A stretch of DNA of 64,000 nucleotides from Desulfosporosinus acidiphilus SJ4. Lineage in GTDB: Bacteria; Bacillota; Desulfitobacteriia; Desulfitobacteriales; Desulfitobacteriaceae. The notes beneath the pieces were generated by a model that worked only from the letters and a program-made list of their open reading frames with translations, ran no database searches and was not told the origin of the DNA. Location of the stretch: assembly GCF_000255115.2 (NCBI RefSeq), contig NC_018068.1, positions 2,265,977-2,329,976 of the forward strand, written 5' to 3'. A program made the translations under genes and the position numbers. This document shows, piece by piece, positions 54,475 through 64,000 of the stretch (its first letter is position 1; each line of letters opens with the position of its first letter).

Positions 54475-55254
54475 ATGACCAGAAAAATGGTGTTTGTGGA
54501 TACATCGAAATGTACGGGATGCAAAGCCTGCACTGTCGCTTGCAAGGAATGGAATGAGCTTCCTGCCGAGAAGACTCATCTGGTTACTAGCTATCAATCT
54601 CAAAAAGACTTTACTCCGAAGACTTGGACATATGTAACTTTTACGGAAAAGTATGAACAGCAAACCATGAATTTCTTGATGCGCAAAGCACAATGTTTCC
54701 ATTGTGCAGATCCGGCTTGCTTAAAAGCTTGTTCGTCTAAAGCTATAAGCCAGACAGAATCTGGGTTTGTTGTCATTGATCACGCAAAATGCATTGGCTG
54801 CGGCTATTGTTCAGAAAACTGTCCTTTTGGTGTTCCAAAGGTTGATCAAGTTCTTCAGAAGTCATTTAAATGCTCTGGGTGCATTGACCGAGTCGAGAAC
54901 AATCTAAAACCTGCTTGTTCACAGACTTGTCAAACCGGTGCTATAGAGTTTGGAGAGTACTCGAACCTGTTGGGCCAAGCGAAAAAACGCCTCGCTGTGG
55001 TTCAGAAAACCCATCCTAAGGCACAGCTTTATGGAGAAAAGGAAATGGGCGGTACGACCTTTCTCTATCTGCTCTTGGATCGCCCCGAAGTATATGGCCT
55101 GCCAGCCAATCCGACGATTCCCCTTTCTCTTACACTGTGGAAAGATGTCGTCCGGCCTGTAGGCGGGATTGCAGTGGGTGGAGCCGCAGCTGCCGTGGTC
55201 ATAGGCGTTTTTGCCAATTTAGTAAAAGGTGCCTATCGTTCTAAAGATGACTAA
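54475..55254 (+). CDS. fdnH: Formate dehydrogenase beta subunit (four 4Fe-4S clusters)
   Basis: This is a 259-residue iron-sulphur subunit. The cysteine groups CTGCKACTVAC, CFHCADPACLKAC, CIGCGYCSENC and CSGCIDRV..CSQTC hold four [4Fe-4S] clusters. A C-terminal membrane helix (about 227-250) anchors it to the membrane and the gamma subunit. It passes electrons from the catalytic subunit to the cytochrome b. The ATG follows the fdnG stop by two bases with AGGAGGG upstream, so translation is coupled. Confidence 0.95.
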   Translation: MTRKMVFVDTSKCTGCKACTVACKEWNELPAEKTHLVTSYQSQKDFTPKTWTYVTFTEKYEQQTMNFLMRKAQCFHCADPACLKACSSKAISQTESGFVVIDHAKCIGCGYCSENCPFGVPKVDQVLQKSFKCSGCIDRVENNLKPACSQTCQTGAIEFGEYSNLLGQAKKRLAVVQKTHPKAQLYGEKEMGGTTFLYLLLDRPEVYGLPANPTIPLSLTLWKDVVRPVGGIAVGGAAAAVVIGVFANLVKGAYRSKDD

Positions 55255-55307
55255 GAGCAGAAAATTGCTCCGAATCAATTGAAGTTAAAAAAATGGGGGG
55301 AAGTCTA

Positions 55308-56006
55308 ATGGGCAATAGCGCTCAAACAAAGAGAGAAGGAAATCAACCTCAAAACTCACGTAAAATACTGCGGTTTACCAAGGGTGAACGTATAAGTCAC
55401 TGGGTTCATGCCATTGCCTTTTTTCTTTTGCTATTTACGGGCCTGGGAATTCTCAGTCCAGCCTTTCAACCCGTCATGAGTGTATTCGGGGGGATACAAA
55501 TTGCCCGCTTGATACACCGGGGGGCTGCTATCGTTTTTGTCGTCATCGTGGGGCTGATGTTTGTGGTCGGAAATCCCAGTCACCATTGGGAATGGTTAAA
55601 ATCCGTCTTTAAATTCACGAAGTCGGACTGGCAGCATGTCAAAGCCTTTCCTAAAGAGTTCTTTGGCGGACATGGTGATTATCCTCCTCAAGACAAATAT
55701 AATGGGGGAGAAAAAATTAACTCCTTGATTACAATCTTTGGTTCTTTCTTTATTACTGTAAGCGGAGCCGTGATGTGGATGGCACCTTGGTTTCCGGCAG
55801 GAGTTGTTCGCTGGGCCTATCCGGTTCATGATTTATCAATGTTTATGATGGTCGCAGCTTCACTTGGACATATATATTTGGGAGTATTACATCCGGATTC
55901 GCGGGCCGCTTTACCGGGAATGCTGAATGGGTATGTATCAGCTAAGTTCGCCAGAGCTCACCACGCTGTATGGTATGACAGAGTTCAAAAGGAGCAAAGA
56001 TTTTGA
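55308..56006 (+). CDS. fdnI: Formate dehydrogenase gamma subunit (cytochrome b556)
   Basis: This is a 232-residue membrane cytochrome with four helices. Haem-ligand histidines are seen in ERISHWVHAIAF, ARLIHRGAAIVF and VHDLSMFMMVAASLGHIYLG. It transfers electrons from FdnH to menaquinone. GGGGGGA lies just before ATG 55308; the longer GTG-type start is less well placed. The segment GGHGDYPPQDKYNGGEKIN is the usual cytoplasmic loop. It is third in the fdn operon, 53 bases after fdnH. Confidence 0.94.
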   Translation: MGNSAQTKREGNQPQNSRKILRFTKGERISHWVHAIAFFLLLFTGLGILSPAFQPVMSVFGGIQIARLIHRGAAIVFVVIVGLMFVVGNPSHHWEWLKSVFKFTKSDWQHVKAFPKEFFGGHGDYPPQDKYNGGEKINSLITIFGSFFITVSGAVMWMAPWFPAGVVRWAYPVHDLSMFMMVAASLGHIYLGVLHPDSRAALPGMLNGYVSAKFARAHHAVWYDRVQKEQRF

Positions 56007-56045
56007 TAACCATATCATGAAATGTTGGCGGGGAGAGGACAATTA

Positions 56046-56834
56046 ATGAATACGCTGAATGAAACGAATGCAACTGTTGAAGAGAATAATTTGGAGGAAG
56101 CTTATCAGACCTATAGGTTACTTAAGGAAGAGATTAAAGAATGGCAGGAGGAACGAGGATCATTTTGGTTGCAAAACCTAAAAATAACTGAGGCTCCGCC
56201 TTACTATCCCTTGGCAAATCTGCCAGCAGATGCGATATTTGAACTTTGGGTGAGATTAAATCGAGTCATGGAAGAGGAAGTCTCTGATTCAGATTTAAAA
56301 GATGCTTGGCAAAATCTTAAAGCGGGACGAGGGATACAAAAAGCTTGGCTGCAAAGCACCCTCCAATTAGCGCTGAGTGGATTAGCTCAGTTAGTCCGGA
56401 TAATGTTAAATTCCAGGTTTGAGGATAACATACAGTTCCGTAACTCAATCAGTGAGCATGAGCATGAGAGTGAGGAAAATCAAAATAGGTGTTGTCCTAT
56501 CTGTGGTGAGAAAGCTGTACTTTCAGTGCTTATACCGCCCCATGGAAAACGCTTTTTACACTGCATTTTCTGTGGCCAGGAATGGCCAGTCATGAGGACT
56601 GGATGTATTTTGTGCGGCCGGGATGAAGCTAGTTCGCAAAACTATTTGCGGGCTAAAGAATATCCAGGCGTTGAATTAGTAACTTGTGAAAGCTGCGGAC
56701 AGTTTTTTAAAGAATTTGATTTAAGATTGCTGACTGCTGAAGATTTAGTTTGGGAAGACGTCAGAACCTTACCACTGAATTATGCAGGTGAACACTGGGT
56801 AGCTGACCATAGAACATCTGTAAAGACTCAATAG
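56046..56834 (+). CDS. fdhE: FdhE formate dehydrogenase accessory protein
   Basis: This is a 262-residue cytoplasmic protein. Four CxxC pairs appear in the C-terminal half, CPICGEKA, CIFCGQEW, CILCGRDE and CESCGQFF, which bind iron or zinc as in FdhE. FdhE helps mature or protect the oxygen-labile catalytic subunit. GGAGAGG lies near ATG 56046, and an alternative further start is not supported. It ends the fdnGHI-fdhE cluster, 39 bases after fdnI. The N-terminal half is helical and less conserved. Confidence 0.92.
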   Translation: MNTLNETNATVEENNLEEAYQTYRLLKEEIKEWQEERGSFWLQNLKITEAPPYYPLANLPADAIFELWVRLNRVMEEEVSDSDLKDAWQNLKAGRGIQKAWLQSTLQLALSGLAQLVRIMLNSRFEDNIQFRNSISEHEHESEENQNRCCPICGEKAVLSVLIPPHGKRFLHCIFCGQEWPVMRTGCILCGRDEASSQNYLRAKEYPGVELVTCESCGQFFKEFDLRLLTAEDLVWEDVRTLPLNYAGEHWVADHRTSVKTQ

Positions 56835-56970
56835 GAAGCATATGGCATAATAATAAGAGTCACCTAAAATGTATTCTTCAAAATTTCCAGGCAGGTACAG
56901 AATAAAAAAGTGTTTTCTTTCACTGTCAAAGTGATTGAGAACATTTTTTTTGTACTAGAAGAACGTATAA

Positions 56971-57065
56971 CTTTCGGTTGTATACTGCTAGAAGTGATAA
57001 TACGTGCGAAAACAGTTTCTCTGTCTTCTAGCAATCGTGCAACTAGGCAACCACCTACGCCAAAG
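56971..57065 (+). repeat. Intergenic repeat family A, copy 3
   Basis: CTTTCGGTTGTATACTGCTAGAAG, ACGTGCGAA, TCTTCTAG and ACTAGGCA match the first 95 bases of the 9706 copy in the same orientation. It lies directly before a family C palindrome, so a family A element plus palindrome may be one unit. The rest of 56835-57353 holds no gene. Confidence 0.6.
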
Positions 57066-57086
57066 TAATTAAAGTGAATAGAGATC

Positions 57087-57110
57087 ACTCCCACTTATAG
57101 AAGTGGAAGT
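57087..57110 (+). repeat. IS605-end-like palindrome, copy 2 (family C)
   Basis: ACTCCCACTT and AAGTGGAAGT pair apart from one mismatch, with an ATAG loop. It is nearly the same as the palindrome at 35075. Confidence 0.5.
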
Positions 57111-57353
57111 CTTACGGTTAGATTAAAAATTTGCTATAGTTTACAGAATGAATATCTATCCGAATAAAGTTTCAATTGAGAATTAATGATATATCATGAT
57201 ATAATACCATTTTGAGATGATTTTCATATAATTATTGCAGAGAACCTCGTGAATGATTTTTTTAAAATATTATTAGTTCTTTGCCTTCCAAGGTAAAGCA
57301 TTTTTAATGAAACATTTTTATTTAAAGGATAACAGATTAAGGAGTTAAAGACA

Positions 57354-58955
57354 TTGAGCCAAGTAAACTTGATATCGGCAATAAGTACCCGAAAAACATT
57401 TGCCATTATATCCCATCCGGATGCCGGTAAAACTACGTTAACTGAAAAACTGCTTCTCTTCGGTGGCGCAATTCATGAGGCAGGTTCCGTCAAAGCTCGC
57501 AAAGCGGAACGTTATGCCACTTCAGATTGGATGGAACTCGAGCGCCAAAGAGGAATTTCCATCACTTCAAGTGCTCTCCAATTCAAATATCAGGGTTACG
57601 TTATTAATATTTTAGATACTCCAGGTCACCAAGACTTTAGCGAAGACACCTACCGTACATTAACTGCAGCTGATAGTGCGGTCATGTTAATCGATGCAGC
57701 CAAAGGAATTGAGGCCCAAACTAAGAAGTTGTTTTATGTCTGCCGGCAAAGAGGAATACCGATCTTTACATTTGTCAATAAATTTGATCGAGAGGCTAAA
57801 GATCCTCTCGATTTAATGGATGAAGTGGAAAAGATTTTAGGCATTGAAGCCTATGCTATGAATTGGCCAATCGGAATGGGCCAGGATTTTAAGGGGATCT
57901 ATGATCGGCAATCCGGGATGGTTGAGCGGTTCATCTCAGGTATCGGCAAAAAAAGTTCAACACCGCCTGTTTCAGGGAATCTTAGCGATCCAAATGTTCA
58001 AGAAGGGATTGGACAAGAACTTCTTAAACAATTGCACGATGAGATTGATCTTTTAGATCTAGCGGGGAACGCTTTTTCACAAGAACGTGTTGACCGCGGT
58101 GAGGTAACCCCGGTGTTTTTTGGAAGTGCTCTCAATAATTTTGGAGTTCCGAACTTCCTGCAGAGTTTCTTGAAACTGGCGCCGGCACCACAGCCGAGAA
58201 GTACAAATATGGGAATATTAGCTCCAGAAACCAATAGTTTTTCGGGTTTTATTTTTAAAATTCAAGCCAATATGAATGCTCAGCACCGAGACCGGATTGC
58301 TTTCGTTCGGATATGTTCAGGACGGTATGAACGAGGGATGAATGTTATACACACTCGGTCACATCGCCGTCTTAGACTTGCCCAACCACAGCAGTTGTTC
58401 GCTCAGGAACGAACAATTCTCGACGAAGCTTATGCTGGGGATATTATTGGAGTTCACGACAGTGGTCTTTTGCGAATAGGGGATGTTTTAACAGAAAAAG
58501 ACGGCCTTCAATTTGAAACAATGCCTTTTTTCAGTCCTGAAAATTTTGCCCGAATTAGTATTGCCAATGCTTTAAAACGAAAGCAATTTATTAAAGGTAT
58601 CCAAGAGCTGCAGGAAGAGGGAGCAATTCACGTTTTTCGTGACTTGCACGTGGGAGTTGAAGCTCCAATTATCGGTGTGGTAGGACAATTGCAATTTGAA
58701 GTTTTAGAATACCGTTTACGGGAAGAGTATGGTGTTAAAGTTGAAATTCAACATCTTCCTTATGAAATTGTACGTTGGGTCGATAAGGTTGAAAGAAATA
58801 TTAAACTATTAACCGAATCCAGTATGAGTACCGTAGTGTTAGATAAAGACGAAAACTATGCTGTATTACTCTTAGATGAATGGAAAGCAAAATGGCTTAG
58901 TGATCGTTATGAGATAGAGTTTTTAAATCAGCCTAAAGAACTTACTGTAAGCTAA
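57354..58955 (+). CDS. prfC: Peptide chain release factor 3
   Basis: This is a 533-residue translational GTPase. HPDAGKTTLTEK (G1), RGISITSSALQF (G2), DTPGHQDF (G3), NKFDRE (G4) and the RF3-type domains II and III follow in order. RF3 removes RF1 and RF2 from the ribosome after peptide release. It starts with TTG behind AAGGAG. The gene is single and closed by a very strong hairpin. The length matches the family (about 530). Confidence 0.95.
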   Translation: MSQVNLISAISTRKTFAIISHPDAGKTTLTEKLLLFGGAIHEAGSVKARKAERYATSDWMELERQRGISITSSALQFKYQGYVINILDTPGHQDFSEDTYRTLTAADSAVMLIDAAKGIEAQTKKLFYVCRQRGIPIFTFVNKFDREAKDPLDLMDEVEKILGIEAYAMNWPIGMGQDFKGIYDRQSGMVERFISGIGKKSSTPPVSGNLSDPNVQEGIGQELLKQLHDEIDLLDLAGNAFSQERVDRGEVTPVFFGSALNNFGVPNFLQSFLKLAPAPQPRSTNMGILAPETNSFSGFIFKIQANMNAQHRDRIAFVRICSGRYERGMNVIHTRSHRRLRLAQPQQLFAQERTILDEAYAGDIIGVHDSGLLRIGDVLTEKDGLQFETMPFFSPENFARISIANALKRKQFIKGIQELQEEGAIHVFRDLHVGVEAPIIGVVGQLQFEVLEYRLREEYGVKVEIQHLPYEIVRWVDKVERNIKLLTESSMSTVVLDKDENYAVLLLDEWKAKWLSDRYEIEFLNQPKELTVS

Positions 58956-58966
58956 TTTGATTTTCC

Positions 58967-59027
58967 GAAGTACAAAGAGAGAAGCTTGGGAATAAAGTGG
59001 AATCCCAAGCTTCTCTCTTTGTACTTC
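58967..59027 (+). terminator. Long near-perfect palindrome terminating prfC
   Basis: GAAGTACAAAGAGAGAAGCT and AGCTTCTCTCTTTGTACTTC are exact complements, and the stem extends to about 25 bp with GGGA/TCCC, with a loop of about 10. It has no classic T-run but lies right after prfC. Confidence 0.75.
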
Positions 59028-59193
59028 ATTATTTATCGTAAATACTAAATAAAAATAAGTATAAGCATAGCCTTAAGCATAGTCATAAACATAAGCATAA
59101 AATCGACTGAATGGTCTCTACTAAGCATAGGAAAATATCTATAAAAAAAGTAGAGATATTTGGTGGAAAGTTATAGCTTATGATTATAAATTT
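59028..59193. other. AT-rich intergenic stretch with short repeats
   Basis: ATAAGCATA-type units recur (59058-59100), and AAATATCT/AGATATTT forms a small hairpin at about 59130-59160. I see no gene. It could include a small RNA, but nothing supports a class. Confidence 0.4.
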
Positions 59194-59224
59194 TTAAAAA
59201 GAAAGAGCCGAGCATAAACTCGGC
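59194..59224 (-). terminator. Terminator of the four-cysteine peptide gene
   Basis: On the minus strand GCCGAG and CTCGGC form a stem around TTTATG, followed by TCTTTCTTTTT. It ends about 50 bases after the small gene. Confidence 0.75.
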
Positions 59225-59275
59225 ATAGCAATAAAAGGAGGGGAATAAAGTGGAGTAGAAATTAAAGCCAAAACA

Positions 59276-59389
59276 TCAAAATGCGATGCATTGACTACAA
59301 TTCCCGCGATCAGGACATTGGGAACAGGTTGGAGGATACAAAAGAGGTTTATTATTTGGAGCAGTATCATTTATAGAAATCAGTTTCAT
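59276..59389 (-). CDS. 37-residue four-cysteine mini-protein
   Basis: A complete small gene was read directly from the minus strand. AGGAGG lies seven bases before an ATG, and the frame encodes 37 residues ending in TGA. The C-terminal half has Cys22, Cys25, Cys31 and Cys34 (TCSQC and NCSQC), a CX2C-X5-CX2C pattern that could bind zinc or an iron-sulphur cluster. The N-terminal half has a Pro/Asn-rich segment (NDTAPNNKPLLYPP). It has its own terminator. No radical-SAM or transport gene is next to it, so a modified peptide is not implied. I do not recognise the family. Confidence 0.65.
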   Translation of the reverse strand: MKLISINDTAPNNKPLLYPPTCSQCPDRGNCSQCIAF

Positions 59390-59602
59390 GATTCAACCTC
59401 CTATCATACAGAATAAAATTTATATTATTATTATACTACAGTATTTCGTTAAATCAATATCTGTTTTATATTTATTTTTCAAATGAATAATGTTGTATAA
59501 CAGTGTTTTGCTCAACGTATTTGCCGCAATTATTCTTTGCCCAAACTGTGACTGCTAAAGTGTTGTTATCAAAATACTAATACCTTGAACTTCCGAACAT
59601 AA

Positions 59603-60778
59603 TTAAGAGCGAGGATTTAAGACGTGATCGAAAACTACATGACCTCCGATTGAATCACCGAATTCTCCGTCAATTAAAATGTTTACTCCATTTACTCCTG
59701 GCAATTGAGTTAGTGACCAAACAATAGATTTCACGGCAATGTCTTCTTCAAGAGCACTGCCAAAGTAGTCCTCGCGGATATCCTTGCTGAAATTAACGGT
59801 GATTATATCATTATGCAACACCAGGGAAATAATTTTTGTCTTTGGTGAAAGAGTGCCAACATAGATAGGGGAAGTTGGTCCCTCGATAAGATTTTTTAGG
59901 ATAACATCTGACTTTTGAGTTAGGTTGAGCTTATTCCAAGTAGTCGGATTGAAGACTCGCTTTTCAGCGCCTAAACCGTCCAGACTAATATTTGAAAAGT
60001 ATAAATTATAGGAGTCTTTGCCAATGGGTGTTGGACCTTCTTGGCTTGACACATTTTTTATTCCTTCTCGTATATCTTTTGGAGTTTCGAAGTAGCCTGC
60101 TATGCCGTCGGCAATTGCAGCTGCAATAGAGTTCCGATAGCCATCTGTTAATAGAAGTTTTCGTTCGCGCGGGTTAGACATAAACCCCACTTCTACGATC
60201 ACTGCGGGCATTTTTGTTTGATTCAAAAGGTAATAATCGCCGGACTTGGCTTTTCTGGTATTATCGGGCTGTAATTTAATCAGATGTTCTTGAATTTGTT
60301 CCGCTAAAATTTTTCCTGTTAATGATTCTTGATGATAATAAGTTTCCATTCCGTAAGTCTTTCGGCTGGGAAAACTATTAGCATGGATACTGATAAATAC
60401 GTCTGCGTTATTTGAAGATGCTAGACTGACTCTTCGATTTAAATCAGTTCGCTTCGCTGAACGGCCTACATATTGTCCGGGATCATAGAAATCCTTATCG
60501 ATTTCACGAGTGAGAATAACTGTACAGCCTTTTGCTTCCAAGGAATTGCGTAAGCGAAGTGATATATCCAAATTTACGTCCTTTTCTTTAATCCCTGAAT
60601 TTTTCGCCCCAGGATCAGCGCCTCCATGACCTGGATCAATGACAATGATCTTATTTTTCAGACTTTGGGAGAAGGTTGTCTTTAATGTGCCAGTTGCAAT
60701 GATAACTACGGTCAGCAATATTATCAAACTCATAAGAATAGGTTTGCGTATTAATAGAATTATAGGACGGTGAAACAT
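59603..60778 (-). CDS. N-acetylmuramoyl-L-alanine amidase with GerMN domain
   Basis: This is a 391-residue exported or membrane-anchored protein. After an N-terminal membrane segment (about 13-31) comes an amidase_3 domain with zinc ligands in IDPGHGGADPG, a Glu in the GIKEKDVNLDI block, SIHANS, and a catalytic Glu in VIVEVGFMSNP. The last 150 residues resemble the GerMN domain of spore germination proteins (LNLTQKSDVI, VFNP). Such a fusion suggests peptidoglycan or cortex cleavage in sporulation or germination. A stop lies directly before the ATG, and GGAGGAG lies 11 bases upstream. Confidence 0.88.
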   Translation of the reverse strand: MFHRPIILLIRKPILMSLIILLTVVIIATGTLKTTFSQSLKNKIIVIDPGHGGADPGAKNSGIKEKDVNLDISLRLRNSLEAKGCTVILTREIDKDFYDPGQYVGRSAKRTDLNRRVSLASSNNADVFISIHANSFPSRKTYGMETYYHQESLTGKILAEQIQEHLIKLQPDNTRKAKSGDYYLLNQTKMPAVIVEVGFMSNPRERKLLLTDGYRNSIAAAIADGIAGYFETPKDIREGIKNVSSQEGPTPIGKDSYNLYFSNISLDGLGAEKRVFNPTTWNKLNLTQKSDVILKNLIEGPTSPIYVGTLSPKTKIISLVLHNDIITVNFSKDIREDYFGSALEEDIAVKSIVWSLTQLPGVNGVNILIDGEFGDSIGGHVVFDHVLNPRS

Positions 60779-60907
60779 TCAACAGCACACTCCTCCTGTT
60801 ATCCTGTTTATTCCTCATTTATGTATATTGTAGGAATCTATCTCGTAAACATAGTTTATAAAAAAGATTATTGATACTTTACAATTAATTATTGAAAGGA
60901 TTATGCC

Positions 60908-61225
60908 ATGATGATCTGGTTTATTGTTTCGATAATCGTCATATTATTAAATATCCCTTTTGGCTATTGGCGAGAAAATGTGAAGAAGTTTTCATTACCG
61001 TGGTTTTTATCGGTTCATCTTCCTGTCCCAATCATTATTTTTCTCCGCCTTTATTTCGGCCTTGGATGGGCGCTTTTTACATTTCCGATTCTAATTGGGT
61101 CCTATTTCGCAGGTCAGCTACTTGGTGCACGCTTACATATCCTTTGGAGTAAAACCATGCGTGTTACCGGCTGTCTATTTTACGATATCATTCGGACCCG
61201 CTGGGTCATCATCATATCTCGTTAG
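60908..61225 (+). CDS. Hypothetical membrane protein with three or four helices
   Basis: This is a 105-residue, very hydrophobic protein: helices at about 3-20, 30-49 and 53-72 are visible, and a basic C-terminus (SKTMRVTGCLFYDIIRTR). GAAAGGA lies seven bases before ATG 60908. An overlapping frame starting at 60892 is rejected. I do not recognise a family. It is a single gene between the amidase and the rRNA promoters, in the rRNA orientation. Confidence 0.65.
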   Translation: MMIWFIVSIIVILLNIPFGYWRENVKKFSLPWFLSVHLPVPIIIFLRLYFGLGWALFTFPILIGSYFAGQLLGARLHILWSKTMRVTGCLFYDIIRTRWVIIISR

Positions 61226-61341
61226 GAATGTAAATTGTGCTAAAACTACAACTAATTAAAGCTGCAATGCATATATAGTTTGCGCAAATCAATATGGAAT
61301 AAATTGGATTGCATAATATTTTAAATATCGATAAATAATAG

Positions 61342-61371
61342 TTGACAGTATATCGATAAAAGTGGTACTAT
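61342..61371 (+). promoter_or_regulatory. rRNA promoter P1
   Basis: TTGACA at 61342-61347 and TACTAT at 61366-61371 are 18 bases apart. TATCGATAAA occurs on both sides of the -35 box (about 61325 and 61351). Confidence 0.65.
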
Positions 61372-61443
61372 AACTGAGCGTCGCAAATGCGGCAAAATTT
61401 CCAAATCATAACTTGCTTAATTGCTATAATGTGTAAAAAGTAA

Positions 61444-61472
61444 TTGACAATTATGAATGAGGGCGTTAATAT
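61444..61472 (+). promoter_or_regulatory. rRNA promoter P2
   Basis: TTGACA at 61444-61449 and TAATAT at 61467-61472 are 17 bases apart. A GGACAT..ATGTCC hairpin and CTTTGAAAACTAAACAA (box-like pre-16S sequence) follow before the 16S start. Confidence 0.6.
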
Positions 61473-61651
61473 TTAAATCCTGATCTTTGGTCGCTCTCGG
61501 ACATCCATGTCCTCCGCGACACTCAGACTATCCATGGTCTTTGAAAACTAAACAACAAGGACAGCCAATGAGAGAAACTCGCAAGAGTTTCAAAAGAATC
61601 ATGAAATCATGAGCAAGAAATCATCTTCTTACGAAGAAGTTGAATAACTTT

Positions 61652-64000
<2,349 letters not shown>

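Noticed and set aside
56864-57406. Two minus-strand frames between fdhE and prfC
   Set aside because: They cover repeat family A and AT-rich sequence and have no ribosome binding site.
60892-61152. Frame overlapping the 105-residue membrane protein
   Set aside because: The alternative frame at 60908 has better spacing from GAAAGGA and a plausible membrane protein composition.

Overview
The window comes from a low-to-mid GC, spore-forming, anaerobic Firmicute. The 16S rRNA, the LL-diaminopimelate aminotransferase, the alpha/beta SASP, the spore photoproduct lyase, the selenocysteine formate dehydrogenase and the lactate-utilisation genes together suggest the Desulfosporosinus/Desulfitobacterium group (Peptococcaceae). 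The genus is inferred from recall of 16S features and gene content, not from a search.

Layout. 1-7.2 kb: start of an asparagine synthase gene (cut by the window edge) with a Fur-box-like palindrome, then dapL, the two-gene carboxynorspermidine (polyamine) module and a PLP aminotransferase, with an unassigned structured stretch between them. 7.2-16.7 kb: patatin phospholipase, an Fe-S cluster protein, nitroreductase, chemoreceptor, NhaC-type antiporter, a REP-like palindrome cluster, a YgjP-type metallopeptidase and a LysR regulator. 16.8-19.8 kb: a decayed patch with a deleted and frameshifted histidine kinase, its intact NtrC-type partner, the tail of an MFS transporter and an NlpC/P60 hydrolase. 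20.2-23.5 kb: phasin-like protein, UbiB kinase, spore photoproduct lyase. 23.7-26.6 kb: lutABC on the minus strand. 26.9-33.6 kb: a Cse60-like protein and a fatty-acid beta-oxidation cluster (fadR with an exact operator palindrome, fadN, fadA, fadE). 33.8-38.8 kb: second chemoreceptor, two SHOCT proteins, hutP-hutH with an intervening terminator, a cupin. 38.9-42.4 kb: copper operon csoR-copA-copZ. 42.5-49.7 kb: HD protein, two Y-family DNA polymerases flanking an acetyltransferase and a thioredoxin/MauE redox pair, SASP, hemolysin III, YbjN.

49.8-56.8 kb holds a membrane-anchored one-component regulator (Cache-HAMP joined directly to a CitB/DcuR-type DNA-binding domain) followed by a complete membrane formate dehydrogenase locus, fdnG (in-frame UGA read as selenocysteine), fdnH, fdnI and fdhE. 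57.3-61.2 kb: RF3, a 37-residue four-cysteine protein, a germination-type amidase and a membrane protein. 61.3-64 kb: tandem promoters, a full 16S gene, a spacer without tRNA genes, and the start of 23S.

Metabolically the genes fit an anaerobe that oxidises lactate, fatty acids, histidine and formate and feeds electrons to the membrane. Starts were chosen by Shine-Dalgarno spacing, and many are shorter than the longest possible reading frame. Three families of non-coding repeats recur in the intergenic regions. The strongest candidates for something new are the Cache-HAMP-HTH regulator, the spore photoproduct lyase lacking the expected catalytic cysteine, the four-cysteine mini-protein and the orphan repeat elements that look like IS605-type right ends.
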